NCBI GenBank assembly: GCA_963850345.1
Contig: CAWKKW010000002.1
Coordinates: forward strand, 1,054,001-1,118,000
Direction: 5' to 3'
DNA: 64,000 nucleotides
Source of the DNA: CAWKKW01 sp963850345
Lineage (GTDB): Bacteria; Acidobacteriota; Terriglobia; Terriglobales; Acidobacteriaceae
Shown: positions 25,444 through 35,112 of the stretch, piece by piece
Layout: the number at the start of each line of letters is the position of its first letter
Numbering within the stretch: position 1 is the stretch's first letter
The notes under the pieces: model-generated
Seen by the model: the letters and a program-made list of their open reading frames with translations, nothing else
Told to the model about the DNA's origin: nothing
Database searches by the model: none
Translations under genes and position numbers: made by a program

Positions 25444-27054
25444 TTACGTGGAAACGCCACACAGATTCACCTGGATTCCAAGTGAGTCGAACATCGCTGC
25501 TTTGGTAAACAGCGCTTTTGTTGCCTCATCTTTTCCAGGCGCATATGCGATGCTGATGTGGTTGGCGCGATGACGGGCCATCAAAGCGTCGCGCGAAACT
25601 CCTTGCAGGCGTGCGCTGACCATCGGCCACTGAGGCGTGGTCTCGCGCCAGCGGCGCTCCGTCTCATCTTGGGGAAGTACAACGACCTCGCCTAGCCCTA
25701 AATCGACCTGAAGTTTGCCGTCTTCCACGAACACCCTGCTCCAAACGATTTCTCCCGGCCTGCCAATGCCCTTCAACGAACCTCCTCCGAGCGGAAAATA
25801 CATGGGCGGCTGGCGTTCACTCGACGAGCCTGCAAAACCATTCACGAAATGATTTGGCGGAGCGGCTCCTGAAATCTGAAACACCCAGATGAAGTCGCCT
25901 TCCCATGTCTTGCCCCATCGCACATCGTGGAGAGTTGTGGAAGGATCGTAGCCAAGCGCCGTCCACACGCGATTCGTCACAACAGCGTCGACGCCGGCGC
26001 ATTCGTCTACCTCATTGAAATGGGGGAGCGGGGCACCGGGATACAGTTCGTCGCCTCTGGTCTCATGAAATACCGGTGGCCGCTCTACGTTATTGAGCAA
26101 TCCTTCCACGAGGTCGGATGCGGGCACCATATTCTTGAGGCCTTGCTGATATTGAATGCCGATGGTATCGCACTTGAAATCATCCGCCATGCGAACGGCG
26201 GCAATGTACATCTTGCATTGTTCGAGCACCTGCTCCTTCGTTAACTCTTCCTGCGGATTGGTTCCGAATTTGAACGTCAAACCCTTGTTCGTAAGCCAGG
26301 TGTAAACGCCACCCGCCTCTTCGTCCGAAATCGTCCGCATGCGCGCAACCAGTGCCGACTGGCTGAGCCTCTCTTTGAAGAAGCCGGAACGGTTGAGCAT
26401 TTCGTCGTCGATGATGGCGTTGTACATCCCCATGCAACCTTCATCGAAGATGCCCATGATGACTTTCCTATGTTTGAGCTCCTGGGCGAGCTTCTGACCG
26501 AGTCCCCGATCTTCCAGCGGCAGCGAGTCCGGATGGAGCGCCTTCACATGCGAGAGGTCGTGCGTGACCTTTCCGGAATCAATCCACTCGCGAAGACGCG
26601 TGACGAAGTACTCATCATTGAAGTCTTCGCTCCACAGGGTTGAAAACGGCACACCCGCTTTCACTAAAGATCCATTCAGATTGAGCAGGCCGACGAGGCC
26701 GGGCCACTGGCCCGACCAGTTTGCAATCGTGATGATCGGTCCCTGATGAAAGCGCATGCCTGGCAGAACGTGATGCGTGTACTGCCAGGCCGCTGTTGCG
26801 AATACAAGATACGCATCCGGAGGAATCTTCGCGAAAATGTCCATTCCCATCCGCTGGCTCGAGTTGAACCCATGGCCCTTCTCTTCGTCGACAGGGAAAG
26901 CTCGCTTCAGCTCGACGCCTTCTTTGGCGAAACGCTCTGTGAGCTTCTTCTCTAGCTCCTGCTGTGCCGGCCAGCAAACGACATTTGCGGATTCCCTAAG
27001 ATCACCACTGGTGACCAGGATGTACTCGTTGCTTGAGGTGCTTTGCATGGACAT
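25444..27054 (-). CDS. L-fucose/D-arabinose isomerase-like enzyme
   Basis: A 536-residue cytoplasmic metal-dependent ketol-isomerase of the FucI/AraA-like superfamily. Recognisable parts are an N-terminal Rossmann-like domain (AYLVFATAAWQYTHHVLPGM), KVIMGIFDEGCMGMYNAI, a probable metal site in the VDECAGVDAVVTNRVW stretch, and a C-terminal barrel ending with HRANHISIAYAP. FucI converts L-fucose to L-fuculose and, as known from E. coli, D-arabinose to D-ribulose. A FucU mutarotase is encoded at 34657. The start has GGAG six bases upstream. Which sugar is used cannot be read from the sequence; neighbouring GH172 genes favour D-arabinose. Confidence 0.82.
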   Translation of the reverse strand: MSMQSTSSNEYILVTSGDLRESANVVCWPAQQELEKKLTERFAKEGVELKRAFPVDEEKGHGFNSSQRMGMDIFAKIPPDAYLVFATAAWQYTHHVLPGMRFHQGPIITIANWSGQWPGLVGLLNLNGSLVKAGVPFSTLWSEDFNDEYFVTRLREWIDSGKVTHDLSHVKALHPDSLPLEDRGLGQKLAQELKHRKVIMGIFDEGCMGMYNAIIDDEMLNRSGFFKERLSQSALVARMRTISDEEAGGVYTWLTNKGLTFKFGTNPQEELTKEQVLEQCKMYIAAVRMADDFKCDTIGIQYQQGLKNMVPASDLVEGLLNNVERPPVFHETRGDELYPGAPLPHFNEVDECAGVDAVVTNRVWTALGYDPSTTLHDVRWGKTWEGDFIWVFQISGAAPPNHFVNGFAGSSSERQPPMYFPLGGGSLKGIGRPGEIVWSRVFVEDGKLQVDLGLGEVVVLPQDETERRWRETTPQWPMVSARLQGVSRDALMARHRANHISIAYAPGKDEATKALFTKAAMFDSLGIQVNLCGVST

Positions 27055-27092
27055 TGTTGCTCCGTCTTTTCTCGACTGAGTTAGATCGTGGA

Positions 27093-28469
27093 TCAGTTAT
27101 GGTGGACTGACATCCCCGCAGCATCCTGAACTTCCTGCGTAGTCATTTCAGCACGAACAGATTTTGGGTCTCGCATGAACGCGGCTGCTGCTTGCCGCTC
27201 GCGCTCATCCTGCGAAAATTGTCGATATGCATCGAGTGCTTGCGCCATCGATGTTCGATTTCCGGTCGCTCGGTAGGCTCTTGCGAGCAGGTAGTTGGTC
27301 CTTGCTGGATCCGAGCCTTCGTTGATTGCCTGCTGCAACTCGACCACGGCACTCTCAGGCTTTCCTAGCCCAAGCAGCGTCTCGCCTAACAGCAGGCGCG
27401 CTACCGAAGGCGGGTCGGGCAGCTTGTTGGCGCGTTGCAGGGATATGAGAGCCTCCTCATTCTTACCCAATGCGAGTTCAACGCGGCCGGTGGCGGCCCA
27501 AACCTCAGAAGATCGTGGCTGGATTTTTTGCTCCTCTGCAAGAGCGGCGAGTGCATCGTCGAATCGTGTGACTTGCATCAGGCAATTCGCCAACGCTAAT
27601 CGGACGCCTGGCAGGGTGGGATTGATCCTCAACACCTGGGCGTATTCCTCGATGGCCGCTGCGTTATTCTGCTGCACACTGTAAGCATCTCCCTGAATCT
27701 GATGAGCACGGTCGCTCTCCGGCGCGTCGTCCAACACTCGCTGCAGAGAGCTTCGGGCGCGAGTCTCGGCGTCCATCGCCTGCTGGAACAGCTTCTCCTC
27801 CCGCGGGCTCTGCCATTGCGGAGGAATGTCGAAGCCAGGCTTGACTGCCTCTGCGCTTCGCATAGCGTGTTGCTCGGCCAGCAGGAGCTTGATACCTCTG
27901 CCGTGAGGCGCAATCTTCTCCAGCTCACTTGCTTTCGCTCTGCCCACCTCAAGGTTCGCCTCTCCGAGCGCATAGAGTGCGTCCACGTTCGCCGGCTGAA
28001 GTTTCAATGCCGATTCAAAAGCCGCGACAGCGTGCGATTTGTCATGGGTCGCTAAGTATGCGTAACCAAGCCATACGTGGCTGGTGATGTCAGTCGGCAT
28101 CATGTGAACTGCGGTTTCAAGTTCCTTCACTGCATTCGATTTGTTCGAGAGGCGTAGCGCAGCCAAGCCGAGGAAAAGGTGCGGTACGGCTAGACGCGGT
28201 TGCAACGCCAGGGCTTTCTCAAGAACAGGGATTGCATCGCCCGGCTGATTATTGCAATACAAAGCGATTCCCCAGTTCGTACGTAGTTCCCCACTCGATG
28301 GCATCAGCCGGACTGCTGCGGCATACTCACGCGCAGCCGTCGCACAGTCCTGATTTTGCTGTGCCTGTTGTGCGGCTTCGATATGCCGGTCGAGTTCGGA
28401 AGTATCCGCCTGTGCTACCGCTGAGGCAGCAGCACAGGCAAATACGATCGTCCTCAGGTACGAATACAT
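27093..28469 (-). CDS. Tetratricopeptide repeat protein paired with TonB receptor 2
   Basis: A 458-residue exported TPR protein. A Sec signal peptide covers residues 1-20 (IVFACAAASAVAQA). About eight to ten TPR units follow (for example NWGIALYCNNQPGDAIPVLEKAL and VWLGYAYLATHDKSHAVAAFESAL). The gene begins 6 bases after the TonB receptor stop and ends 38 bases before the isomerase, so it belongs to the same operon. The same receptor-TPR order is seen at 14702-19846. It is not a SusD homologue by sequence that I can see, but it occupies the SusD position and shares the TPR scaffold. Confidence 0.82.
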   Translation of the reverse strand: MYSYLRTIVFACAAASAVAQADTSELDRHIEAAQQAQQNQDCATAAREYAAAVRLMPSSGELRTNWGIALYCNNQPGDAIPVLEKALALQPRLAVPHLFLGLAALRLSNKSNAVKELETAVHMMPTDITSHVWLGYAYLATHDKSHAVAAFESALKLQPANVDALYALGEANLEVGRAKASELEKIAPHGRGIKLLLAEQHAMRSAEAVKPGFDIPPQWQSPREEKLFQQAMDAETRARSSLQRVLDDAPESDRAHQIQGDAYSVQQNNAAAIEEYAQVLRINPTLPGVRLALANCLMQVTRFDDALAALAEEQKIQPRSSEVWAATGRVELALGKNEEALISLQRANKLPDPPSVARLLLGETLLGLGKPESAVVELQQAINEGSDPARTNYLLARAYRATGNRTSMAQALDAYRQFSQDERERQAAAAFMRDPKSVRAEMTTQEVQDAAGMSVHHN

Positions 28470-28475
28470 CAGCGG

Positions 28476-31400
28476 TTAGAACTCCAGTTTGAGTGCAAAC
28501 TGTATCACGCGCGGAGCGTTCTGTTGAGCAGTCCAGAGCCCGAACACGCTGGAGGATGAGGCTGCATCCGCGAGAGAAGGGGGCGCACCATTGAAGATAA
28601 AAGTATTTGCGTTCCCGCCGTTCGAGAACACTGTGCGGTTGAATGCGTTGAATAAGTTCGCCTCGAAGTGGAGATTCGACTCCCGGTAAAACGGGAAACG
28701 CTTGGAGGCTGAGAGGTTTTCGTTGAGGTACCACGGCAGACGCAGCGACGAGAAGAAGTGCGGCGCGTTCCCAAACACTCCCAGTGGCGGCGCAACGAAG
28801 GCGTTGGGGTTGATGTAGAAGGAGCACTCCTGGTGATACTGCGGTAGCGAGCTAGGCCCGGAGCATGACTTGCGATAGCCCGGGTTCTTCAACGGCTGCC
28901 CAGGAACGACGTTGGGGCGGAAGCTGTAACCGTCGTGTGCACGATAGGGGTTGCCCGCTCCAAAGGCGTCATATTCGATGTGGATTGGCCGGCCGCTCTG
29001 GTACTGGTGAATACCGCTTACCTCCCAGCCGCCCAGCACGGCATTGGTGACGCCTCCATGATTGAGGTACCGCTTGCCGCGCCCCACCGGTAGCTGGTAC
29101 GTGTAGCTCAGCGCAATCGCGTGCGGAATGTCGGAGCTGGTTACAGAACGCTCGGCCCGCGGGTTGTAATAGTCCTGGTAGAACGACGCACCGTAGATTG
29201 CATTTTCAGCGCCCGCACTCGCCCCGTTCTGCGTATCCACGTTACCGATCGTCTTCGAGAAGGTGTAGGACAGCAGCAGCGTCAATCCGCTCGAATAGCG
29301 GCGCTGCAGGCTTGCCTGCAGACCGTTGTACGAAACGCTTCCGATCGGGTTGATCGGGAAGTCGACACTGCCATACTGCGGAAATGGCCGGAGTGCCTGA
29401 CCTATCGTAGCCGCCGCGGGCCCTACTGCCGAGGCGAAGCCAGGCCACGGAGCCGTGACACCGGCAGCCGTCGCGGCAGCGCTGTTGATGGGTTGGTCGT
29501 AGAAGTCGGGAAACTGTGCCGCGAACGCCGAGTATTTCGCCGCTACCGTGGGACTGATCTCGTTCGGCTTCGACCATACTCCGATGTGGTAGGCATGGGA
29601 TCCTACATAACCGAGGTTCGCGATCATCTTGCCCGGGAGTTCCTGCTCCACCTGCAGCGCCCAGTTCATCTGAGTCGAAGCAGATCCCGATTTCGGACTA
29701 ATGATCGTTGGGTTGGTAATCCCGACCAGAATTCCAGGATTGAGCTGTGCTCCTGTCACACCACCCTGCGGGAACGAATTATCCCAGTAGAACGCGGGGG
29801 AGCCTACGGTGTCTCCTGGCTTGCTAGCGATCGCCGTACCGGAGAAACCAACGCTGTACTGTGCCGCGCCGATTCCGTTCTCCAGATTGTCGTTGCTCGA
29901 TGGCCGGGTGATCGCATATCCACCACGGACCGCCGTCTTCTGGCTGCTGAAGGGCGTGAAGGCAAACCCGAGACGAGGTTGAATCGCCTTGTAATCGATG
30001 TTCCCGATGCGCGGCTTATTATTTCGTCCGGCACCTTGACCATAGAAGGTGTAGGCTCCCGGAATCCCTCCGGCATTGGGATTGGGCAGACTTGGATCGA
30101 CCGTGGAGGCGTAGCCGTTGACCTCTGTGCGTGGCACCAGAATGTCATAGCGGACGCCCAGGTTAAGCACGAGCCTCGGATTCACGCGCCAGTCGTCCTG
30201 GGCATAGTATCCAGTCTGAAGCCAGCGATACCCTTGCGATATAGGAAAGTTGTTGTAAGAGAAATCCACTGCGCCGACAAGGAAGCTCGCGCCTGAATTC
30301 CCCGTTCCGCCTGGCAGAGGGACAAGCTGACCACCCGCATACCCTACCCCGTTAAGTGCCGTCTCGGGCGCGTCGAAGGTGAAGCTGGCGACGCCAACCG
30401 TATTCTCGTTGCGTTGCAGCCGGCGCAGCTCGCCGCCGACGGTGAACGTATGCCGTCCGTGGATGAGCGTGAGATTGTCACTCAGGATGTAACGGTTCTC
30501 CGCAACCGCCGCCACATTGAAACCGCCGATTCCCGTCGAAAGATCGCCCAGCAATCCAACCGAAGGATATGGCTGCAAGCCGCTCTGGGGCGGCAAACCC
30601 GTGATCCCCAGGTTCGCCAGACCGGGGCCGTACTGTGCAGGGCCATTGGTGTAACGGTCGCGCAGGAAGCCAAGGTTGAGATTATTGGTCATGTGCGGGG
30701 AGTGCACATAGTTGTAGGAGAGTCGAAACTGCTTTGTGGGCGCGTCGGTGGCGGCTCCGTTGTATTCGCTCAGACTTCCGTTGTTTGAGTTCTCGTAGGT
30801 ACCCATAAAAATGCTACCCGAGAGACTGTGCTTCGCGTTAATCGAGTGATCTAGCTTCAGAACCAAGCGATGTTCGTCGTTCTTGGTTGACTGGACACGG
30901 AAAAAGTTGTTCTGAATACCGTTCGTCGTCGCTGCTGGAAAGGCATTGAGTACGTTGCTTGAGACCTTGCTGAACCGCGCAGGATCGATACTGTTGTTCG
31001 GGAATGGATTTCGGACAACATAGGTTGTGCCGTTCACAGTAACGTTGCTGGTGCTCGCGGGATCATAGATCTCTCCCCGATAAACCGGGCGGCCCAGCAG
31101 ATCGGTCACAGGGTTTCCATTGACCATCAGTTGTGGGCCGAGTGCCTGCTGAAAATTGCCTGCCCGGTAGGCGTTCGGGAAGGTCGTCAAACTCGCGTTA
31201 TTGGAGCTGGGACGCCAGGAAAACTGTGTGTACTCGACGAAGAAGAACGACCTGTCGCGCCCGTTGTAGAGCTTCGGAATCCAGATAGGACCGCCGAATG
31301 TGCCGCCGTATTCGTTCTGTTTCAGCGGCGCCCGCTTTTGGTTTAGCGCATCGCCGACGAAGCCGTTTGCGTTGAGCTTATCGTTCTGCAGGTATTCGAA

Positions 31401-32168
31401 CAGCGAGCCGTGTGGTGCATTGGTGCCCGACTTAAATGCGAACGAGACTGCGCTGCTGGCCAGACCATACTGCGCGCTTTGATTGTTGTTCACGATCTTG
31501 AATTGGCTGATCGCGTCAATCGGCGGATGGTTCAGAGACGCGTCCCCTGCGAAAGCCGTGTTCACGATGGGGATACCGTCGATGTACACCTCGTTGGAAT
31601 CGCTGGGGGAGCCGCTGATGTGGAGGCGGTAGTCCGGTTCCGCCCCAGGCTCCGAGCCGACAACCCCAGGCGTCAAAGCAACGAAGCTCAGGGGATTGCG
31701 CATGTCGCTGCTCATGGGCACGGGCAGATCTGCGATCTCCTGCGGAGTGATCGCGGTGCCGATCTCGGATGTCTCCGCGTCGACAGTGTCTCCGACAGAG
31801 GAGACCTGAACCGTAGTCTCGACGCTCGCCGGATGAAGCGTGATGTCCACAGAAGATACGCTGCCTACAGTAACGAGAATGTGCTGCTGCACGGATTTGC
31901 CGAATGCGCTCGCTTGAGCGGACAGGACGTAGCTGCCGGCAGGCAGATTGAGGAAGGAATACTCCCCGGTCCCTAGAGATTGTGACTGCTGGGCCACACC
32001 GGTGGACTCGTTCTTGAGGTCGAGGTTGGCGTTGGGAACGACCGCGTTGTTTTCATCATGCACCAGGCCTTTGATCGAACCACGATCGACTTGGGAGAAG
32101 GCCGACAGCGGTGCGAAAAGCAAAGCACATGCAGCGATGAAGCGTATCAACGACTTGGGACGGGGCAT
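28476..32168 (-). CDS. TonB-dependent receptor 2, Oar-like with carboxypeptidase-regulatory domain
   Basis: A 1230-residue outer-membrane transporter. The signal peptide ends near AFSQ; a carboxypeptidase-regulatory domain follows (GLVHDENNAVVPNANLDL; GEYSFLNLPAGSYVL), then a plug (ADLPVPMSSDMRNPLSFVAL) and a beta-barrel ending in VIQFALKLEF. GGAGGT lies just upstream of ATG 32168. It heads a tight operon with TPR, isomerase and porter genes. A putative LacI operator lies 15-27 bases before its start. The plug differs clearly from receptor 1, so a different glycan is expected. Confidence 0.92.
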   Translation of the reverse strand: MPRPKSLIRFIAACALLFAPLSAFSQVDRGSIKGLVHDENNAVVPNANLDLKNESTGVAQQSQSLGTGEYSFLNLPAGSYVLSAQASAFGKSVQQHILVTVGSVSSVDITLHPASVETTVQVSSVGDTVDAETSEIGTAITPQEIADLPVPMSSDMRNPLSFVALTPGVVGSEPGAEPDYRLHISGSPSDSNEVYIDGIPIVNTAFAGDASLNHPPIDAISQFKIVNNNQSAQYGLASSAVSFAFKSGTNAPHGSLFEYLQNDKLNANGFVGDALNQKRAPLKQNEYGGTFGGPIWIPKLYNGRDRSFFFVEYTQFSWRPSSNNASLTTFPNAYRAGNFQQALGPQLMVNGNPVTDLLGRPVYRGEIYDPASTSNVTVNGTTYVVRNPFPNNSIDPARFSKVSSNVLNAFPAATTNGIQNNFFRVQSTKNDEHRLVLKLDHSINAKHSLSGSIFMGTYENSNNGSLSEYNGAATDAPTKQFRLSYNYVHSPHMTNNLNLGFLRDRYTNGPAQYGPGLANLGITGLPPQSGLQPYPSVGLLGDLSTGIGGFNVAAVAENRYILSDNLTLIHGRHTFTVGGELRRLQRNENTVGVASFTFDAPETALNGVGYAGGQLVPLPGGTGNSGASFLVGAVDFSYNNFPISQGYRWLQTGYYAQDDWRVNPRLVLNLGVRYDILVPRTEVNGYASTVDPSLPNPNAGGIPGAYTFYGQGAGRNNKPRIGNIDYKAIQPRLGFAFTPFSSQKTAVRGGYAITRPSSNDNLENGIGAAQYSVGFSGTAIASKPGDTVGSPAFYWDNSFPQGGVTGAQLNPGILVGITNPTIISPKSGSASTQMNWALQVEQELPGKMIANLGYVGSHAYHIGVWSKPNEISPTVAAKYSAFAAQFPDFYDQPINSAAATAAGVTAPWPGFASAVGPAAATIGQALRPFPQYGSVDFPINPIGSVSYNGLQASLQRRYSSGLTLLLSYTFSKTIGNVDTQNGASAGAENAIYGASFYQDYYNPRAERSVTSSDIPHAIALSYTYQLPVGRGKRYLNHGGVTNAVLGGWEVSGIHQYQSGRPIHIEYDAFGAGNPYRAHDGYSFRPNVVPGQPLKNPGYRKSCSGPSSLPQYHQECSFYINPNAFVAPPLGVFGNAPHFFSSLRLPWYLNENLSASKRFPFYRESNLHFEANLFNAFNRTVFSNGGNANTFIFNGAPPSLADAASSSSVFGLWTAQQNAPRVIQFALKLEF

Positions 32169-32182
32169 ACGACCTCCAAAAG

Positions 32183-32195
32183 TAAAACGTTACAA
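32183..32195 (-). promoter_or_regulatory. Putative LacI-family operator upstream of TonB receptor 2
   Basis: Minus-strand reading TTGTAACGTTTTA, with the central CG typical of LacI operators. It shares the 11-base core AAACGTTACAA (plus strand) exactly with the site at 37578-37590. It sits between the receptor start and the neighbouring lacI gene, where it would block transcription. A related word (AAAACGTTTAAA) lies at 32249-32261 across the lacI stop. Confidence 0.6.
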
Positions 32196-32244
32196 AATCG
32201 CAACGCCCGTCATCACACCATCGACAATCAACGGCTGTCAATCA

Positions 32245-33279
32245 TTATTTTAAACGTTTTACTTTTTCCGGTTGTGCCGTCGATTCGCGCACCACCAGCT
32301 TGGGGCTTACACGCACCAGCGCGCACTTTCCGACAGATAAACCCTCTACTCGGTCCATCAGCATGGTGGCCGCACGCGAACCCATCTCATAGCTGGGCTG
32401 AACCACGGCCGTGACCTGCGGATGGAAGCCGTGATCCGGAGAAATGTCGTCGAACGTCGCCAGTGAAATATCACCAGGAGTGGTCAAATGCAGTTCATCG
32501 AGTGCCTGCAGTACTCCCTGCCCCATCACACCGTTACAGGCGAAGAGCGCCGTGGGCCGAGGCCGTGACTTCAGTATCGCGGTGCCGCATCGACGCCCAG
32601 ACTCGAAACGAAAATCACCTTCCATGATCAGTCTTGGGTCCACCTCAAGGCCGCCGTTATCAAGCGCCATCTTGTAGCCCTGCAGCCGCTCAAGGCCAGT
32701 CTGCAGGTGGAGAGGTCCGGTAACGATGCCGATCCTCCGGTGACCCTGCTTGATCAGATGCCGAATCGTCTCGCGAGCCCCGCCAACATTGTCCAGGAGC
32801 ACTGCGTCCGTCGGAACGTTGGAGACCGCGCGATCCAGGCAAACCACGAACGCCCCGCCCTTCACCAGGCCTTCGATATGACTGGTGTCCTCGTTCTGCA
32901 GACCCTGGGCCGTTGCCAGCAGAACGCCGTCTACCCTGTAGGATCGCAGCGCCGCGATGATTCGCCGTTCGCGTCCGGTCTGTTCATCGGTGTTTGCCGT
33001 AAGCAGGAAGTATCCCCGGTCAAACGCAGCATCTTCTGCTCCGCGAATCATCTCCGGGAAAAACGGGTTGGTAATGTCGGGCAACACCATCGCAAGCATG
33101 CGTGTCTGCCGAGATTTCAAGCTTCGGGCGATCTCATTCGGGGAGTAGTTCAAGTCACGAATGGCCGCTAAAACGCGCTCTTTTCGGGGCTCACTCACAC
33201 GACGCTTGCCGCGAATCACATTTGAAACCGTGGCGGTCGACACACCGGCCCGCTTCGCAACTTCGACAATTGTGGACAT
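32245..33279 (-). CDS. LacI-family transcriptional regulator
   Basis: A 344-residue repressor. The N-terminal helix-turn-helix and hinge are classical (VAKRAGVSTATVSNVIRG; NYSPNEIARSLKS). Residues 60-335 form a periplasmic-binding-like effector domain (LAMVLPDITNPFFPEMIRGAEDAA; QGHRRIGIVTGPLHLQTGLERLQGY). It lies 76 bases upstream of the receptor 2 operon on the same strand. Three similar CG-centred sites around it (32183, 33360, 37578) make a local regulon likely, with the released sugar or its isomer as inducer. No strong ribosome site precedes ATG 33279. Confidence 0.93.
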   Translation of the reverse strand: MSTIVEVAKRAGVSTATVSNVIRGKRRVSEPRKERVLAAIRDLNYSPNEIARSLKSRQTRMLAMVLPDITNPFFPEMIRGAEDAAFDRGYFLLTANTDEQTGRERRIIAALRSYRVDGVLLATAQGLQNEDTSHIEGLVKGGAFVVCLDRAVSNVPTDAVLLDNVGGARETIRHLIKQGHRRIGIVTGPLHLQTGLERLQGYKMALDNGGLEVDPRLIMEGDFRFESGRRCGTAILKSRPRPTALFACNGVMGQGVLQALDELHLTTPGDISLATFDDISPDHGFHPQVTAVVQPSYEMGSRAATMLMDRVEGLSVGKCALVRVSPKLVVRESTAQPEKVKRLK

Positions 33280-33359
33280 GCAAACAAGTTAAATCAGGAG
33301 GTACTCACCTCAGGATTCTAAATGTGGGGAATTGTTTCACAAGTTCCCAAATTGCAATT

Positions 33360-33372
33360 TTGTAACGATTAA
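33360..33372 (+). promoter_or_regulatory. Putative LacI-family operator upstream of the unknown secreted gene
   Basis: TTGTAACGATTAA, differing at one of 13 positions from the site at 37578-37590. It lies 37-50 bases before the TTG start at 33410, and in the shared upstream region of lacI, so it could also give autoregulation. Confidence 0.5.
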
Positions 33373-33409
33373 CTCTATGAGAGAATTCCTGTGACCGGGA
33401 GGTCTCTGT

Positions 33410-34531
33410 TTGCATTCATTCAGGAAGAACTCTTCCCTCACACGCCTTCTGCTCCTCCTCGTCGCAGTTGGAATATGCATCGTAGTTCCAGGATGGGGCG
33501 AGGAGCCAACCGCCGCCTCTCCATGGGTTCGGCCGCAAAAACCGGGGGATCCGCTGGTATGGGGCAGGCGTGACGGAATCGTATTCGGATTGGCTTCGCC
33601 CGCCGGAATGCGTGGACCTCGCGGACTCATTCGCGTGGGTCTCTTTGTTCCCGGAAGAGCAACTCCACAGCTCCTGAACTTTATTGCGGTAGAGCCGGTC
33701 ACTCCAGGCGTAGGCCCTCGCATCGGCCGCCTTGGGTTCAGCGAGCTGGAGATGAGCCAGTTGGATCCGGGCCTGCGTGGAAAACGCATGTGGGTGCATA
33801 CAGATCGTGAGGGTAGCGAAGCAAATGTCAGTGGCACTCTCGAGACCTTGCATGCCGGCAAGCTGTCAGTGGAACGCCTCTCGGTTCGCATCGATATCGA
33901 GCCTTACACGGCCAACCGCGCTCATGTGTATATCCTCGCGAGCATTGATAGCGACCATCCCAAAGAGCTTCGCCTTACTCCGATGGCCGAAGCGGACAGC
34001 GCGCCGATCGAAGAGTTGACCTTGACCGCGACGATGGGCAATTTCGAACGCCTGCGCTCTCTTTGGCTCAGAGACAAGGTTGTGAACAGTCGGAACCTCT
34101 ACGCGAGTTACACAGAGAACGCCTTCGTAGAGAAGGAGAGCTATCCTCTTCCCGAGATGCTACGGACCGGGGATGGAGACGCCATCGTTTTCTGCTCCTC
34201 CGACGAAACAAACCCGCGCTACTCCGTCGGCAACGACAAGGCTCACTGGGTATACGATCTTCCGAAGCTCACGCAATACTGGCTTGTCCCCGGCCACGAT
34301 CTGCAGCCGGATCTGCGGGTTCGCGTAAACGGTAGGCGCGTGTATTGGGCCTCCGATGCGCCTGTTCTCGGCGGGACCGCATTCGAAAACTTCGAGGTTC
34401 GCGAGCGGTATGTCCCTGGTCAGACCTTCATCTTCGGAATCACCGATAAGGAGCCGTGGGACTTCTATCAAGGCGAAAGTGAATTGCGCAAGCCCTCGAC
34501 CAACAATCCGATCTCACGGGAGGATCCTTAA
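33410..34531 (+). CDS. Secreted protein of unknown function in the GH172 locus
   Basis: A 373-residue protein I do not recognise. It starts at TTG 33410, seven bases after GGGAGG. A signal peptide (SSLTRLLLLLVAVGICIVVPGWG) spans about residues 8-30. The mature part is beta-rich with aromatic and acidic residues (DPLVWGRRDGIVFGLASPAG; KAHWVYDLPKLTQYW; NGRRVYWASDAP) and ends in a KEPWDFYQGE stretch. No catalytic signature of a known glycosidase or lyase could be named. It lies in a putative LacI regulon with FucU, GH172 and a TonB receptor, so a role in binding or cutting the same glycan is plausible. Confidence 0.75.
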   Translation: MHSFRKNSSLTRLLLLLVAVGICIVVPGWGEEPTAASPWVRPQKPGDPLVWGRRDGIVFGLASPAGMRGPRGLIRVGLFVPGRATPQLLNFIAVEPVTPGVGPRIGRLGFSELEMSQLDPGLRGKRMWVHTDREGSEANVSGTLETLHAGKLSVERLSVRIDIEPYTANRAHVYILASIDSDHPKELRLTPMAEADSAPIEELTLTATMGNFERLRSLWLRDKVVNSRNLYASYTENAFVEKESYPLPEMLRTGDGDAIVFCSSDETNPRYSVGNDKAHWVYDLPKLTQYWLVPGHDLQPDLRVRVNGRRVYWASDAPVLGGTAFENFEVRERYVPGQTFIFGITDKEPWDFYQGESELRKPSTNNPISREDP

Positions 34532-34656
34532 ATCAAATCCCTCCGTTATCTGCCCCATCCATGCCCGAGTTACAACCTAGAGCAGCCTTCGAGTGATGCT
34601 TACCGCAACGGGCTTGCCTTACAACGCCTGATCGAGTTTTAGAAGGAGAAACACAC

Positions 34657-35085
34657 ATGTTGCGAGGAATTTCTCCGCTCCTCAGCCCAGAGTTACTCAA
34701 GGCGCTCTGCGAGATGGGCCACGGCGACGAAATCGTGCTTGCTGACGCTCACTTCCCTGCGCACTCTCTCGGGCAGCGAATTATCCGAGCCGATGGTCTT
34801 GCCATCGCGCCTCTCCTTGATGCAGTGGCTCCCCTGTTTACGCTGGACGCTTCCCCGGATGCCCTCAGCATGATGAGGCCAGACAGTCCCGCCGATCTTG
34901 ATCTTCAGGTGGAGGAAGACTTCCTCGCCGCGATTCGCAAGCATGCACCGGAGGCGCCCGCACCCCAGCGCGTCGAACGCTCCATGTTTTATCAGCAAGC
35001 GCGCGCGGCGTACGTAGTGCTGCAAACCGGAGAAGTTCGTCCGTATGCCAACATCATTCTGAAGAAAGGTGTGACTGAGTTATAG
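34657..35085 (+). CDS. fucU: L-fucose mutarotase (RbsD/FucU family)
   Basis: A 142-residue cytoplasmic mutarotase that interconverts alpha and beta anomers of L-fucose and possibly related aldoses, feeding the isomerase. The sequence is very typical of FucU: MLRGISPLLSPELL start, EMGHGDEIVLADAHFPAHS, RADGL, MFYQQARAAYVVLQTGE and the closing NIILKKGV. AGAAGGAG lies 6 bases before the start. It follows the unknown secreted gene by 125 bases on the plus strand. Its presence supports the FucI-like reading of the gene at 25444. Confidence 0.92.
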   Translation: MLRGISPLLSPELLKALCEMGHGDEIVLADAHFPAHSLGQRIIRADGLAIAPLLDAVAPLFTLDASPDALSMMRPDSPADLDLQVEEDFLAAIRKHAPEAPAPQRVERSMFYQQARAAYVVLQTGEVRPYANIILKKGVTEL

Positions 35086-35112
35086 GGCATGATGCAGAGG
35101 ACGCAGCCTCGA

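Noticed and set aside
29121..30296. A 391-codon open frame on the plus strand
   Set aside because: Antisense to the barrel of TonB receptor 2; arginine-rich composition without domains marks it as a shadow.
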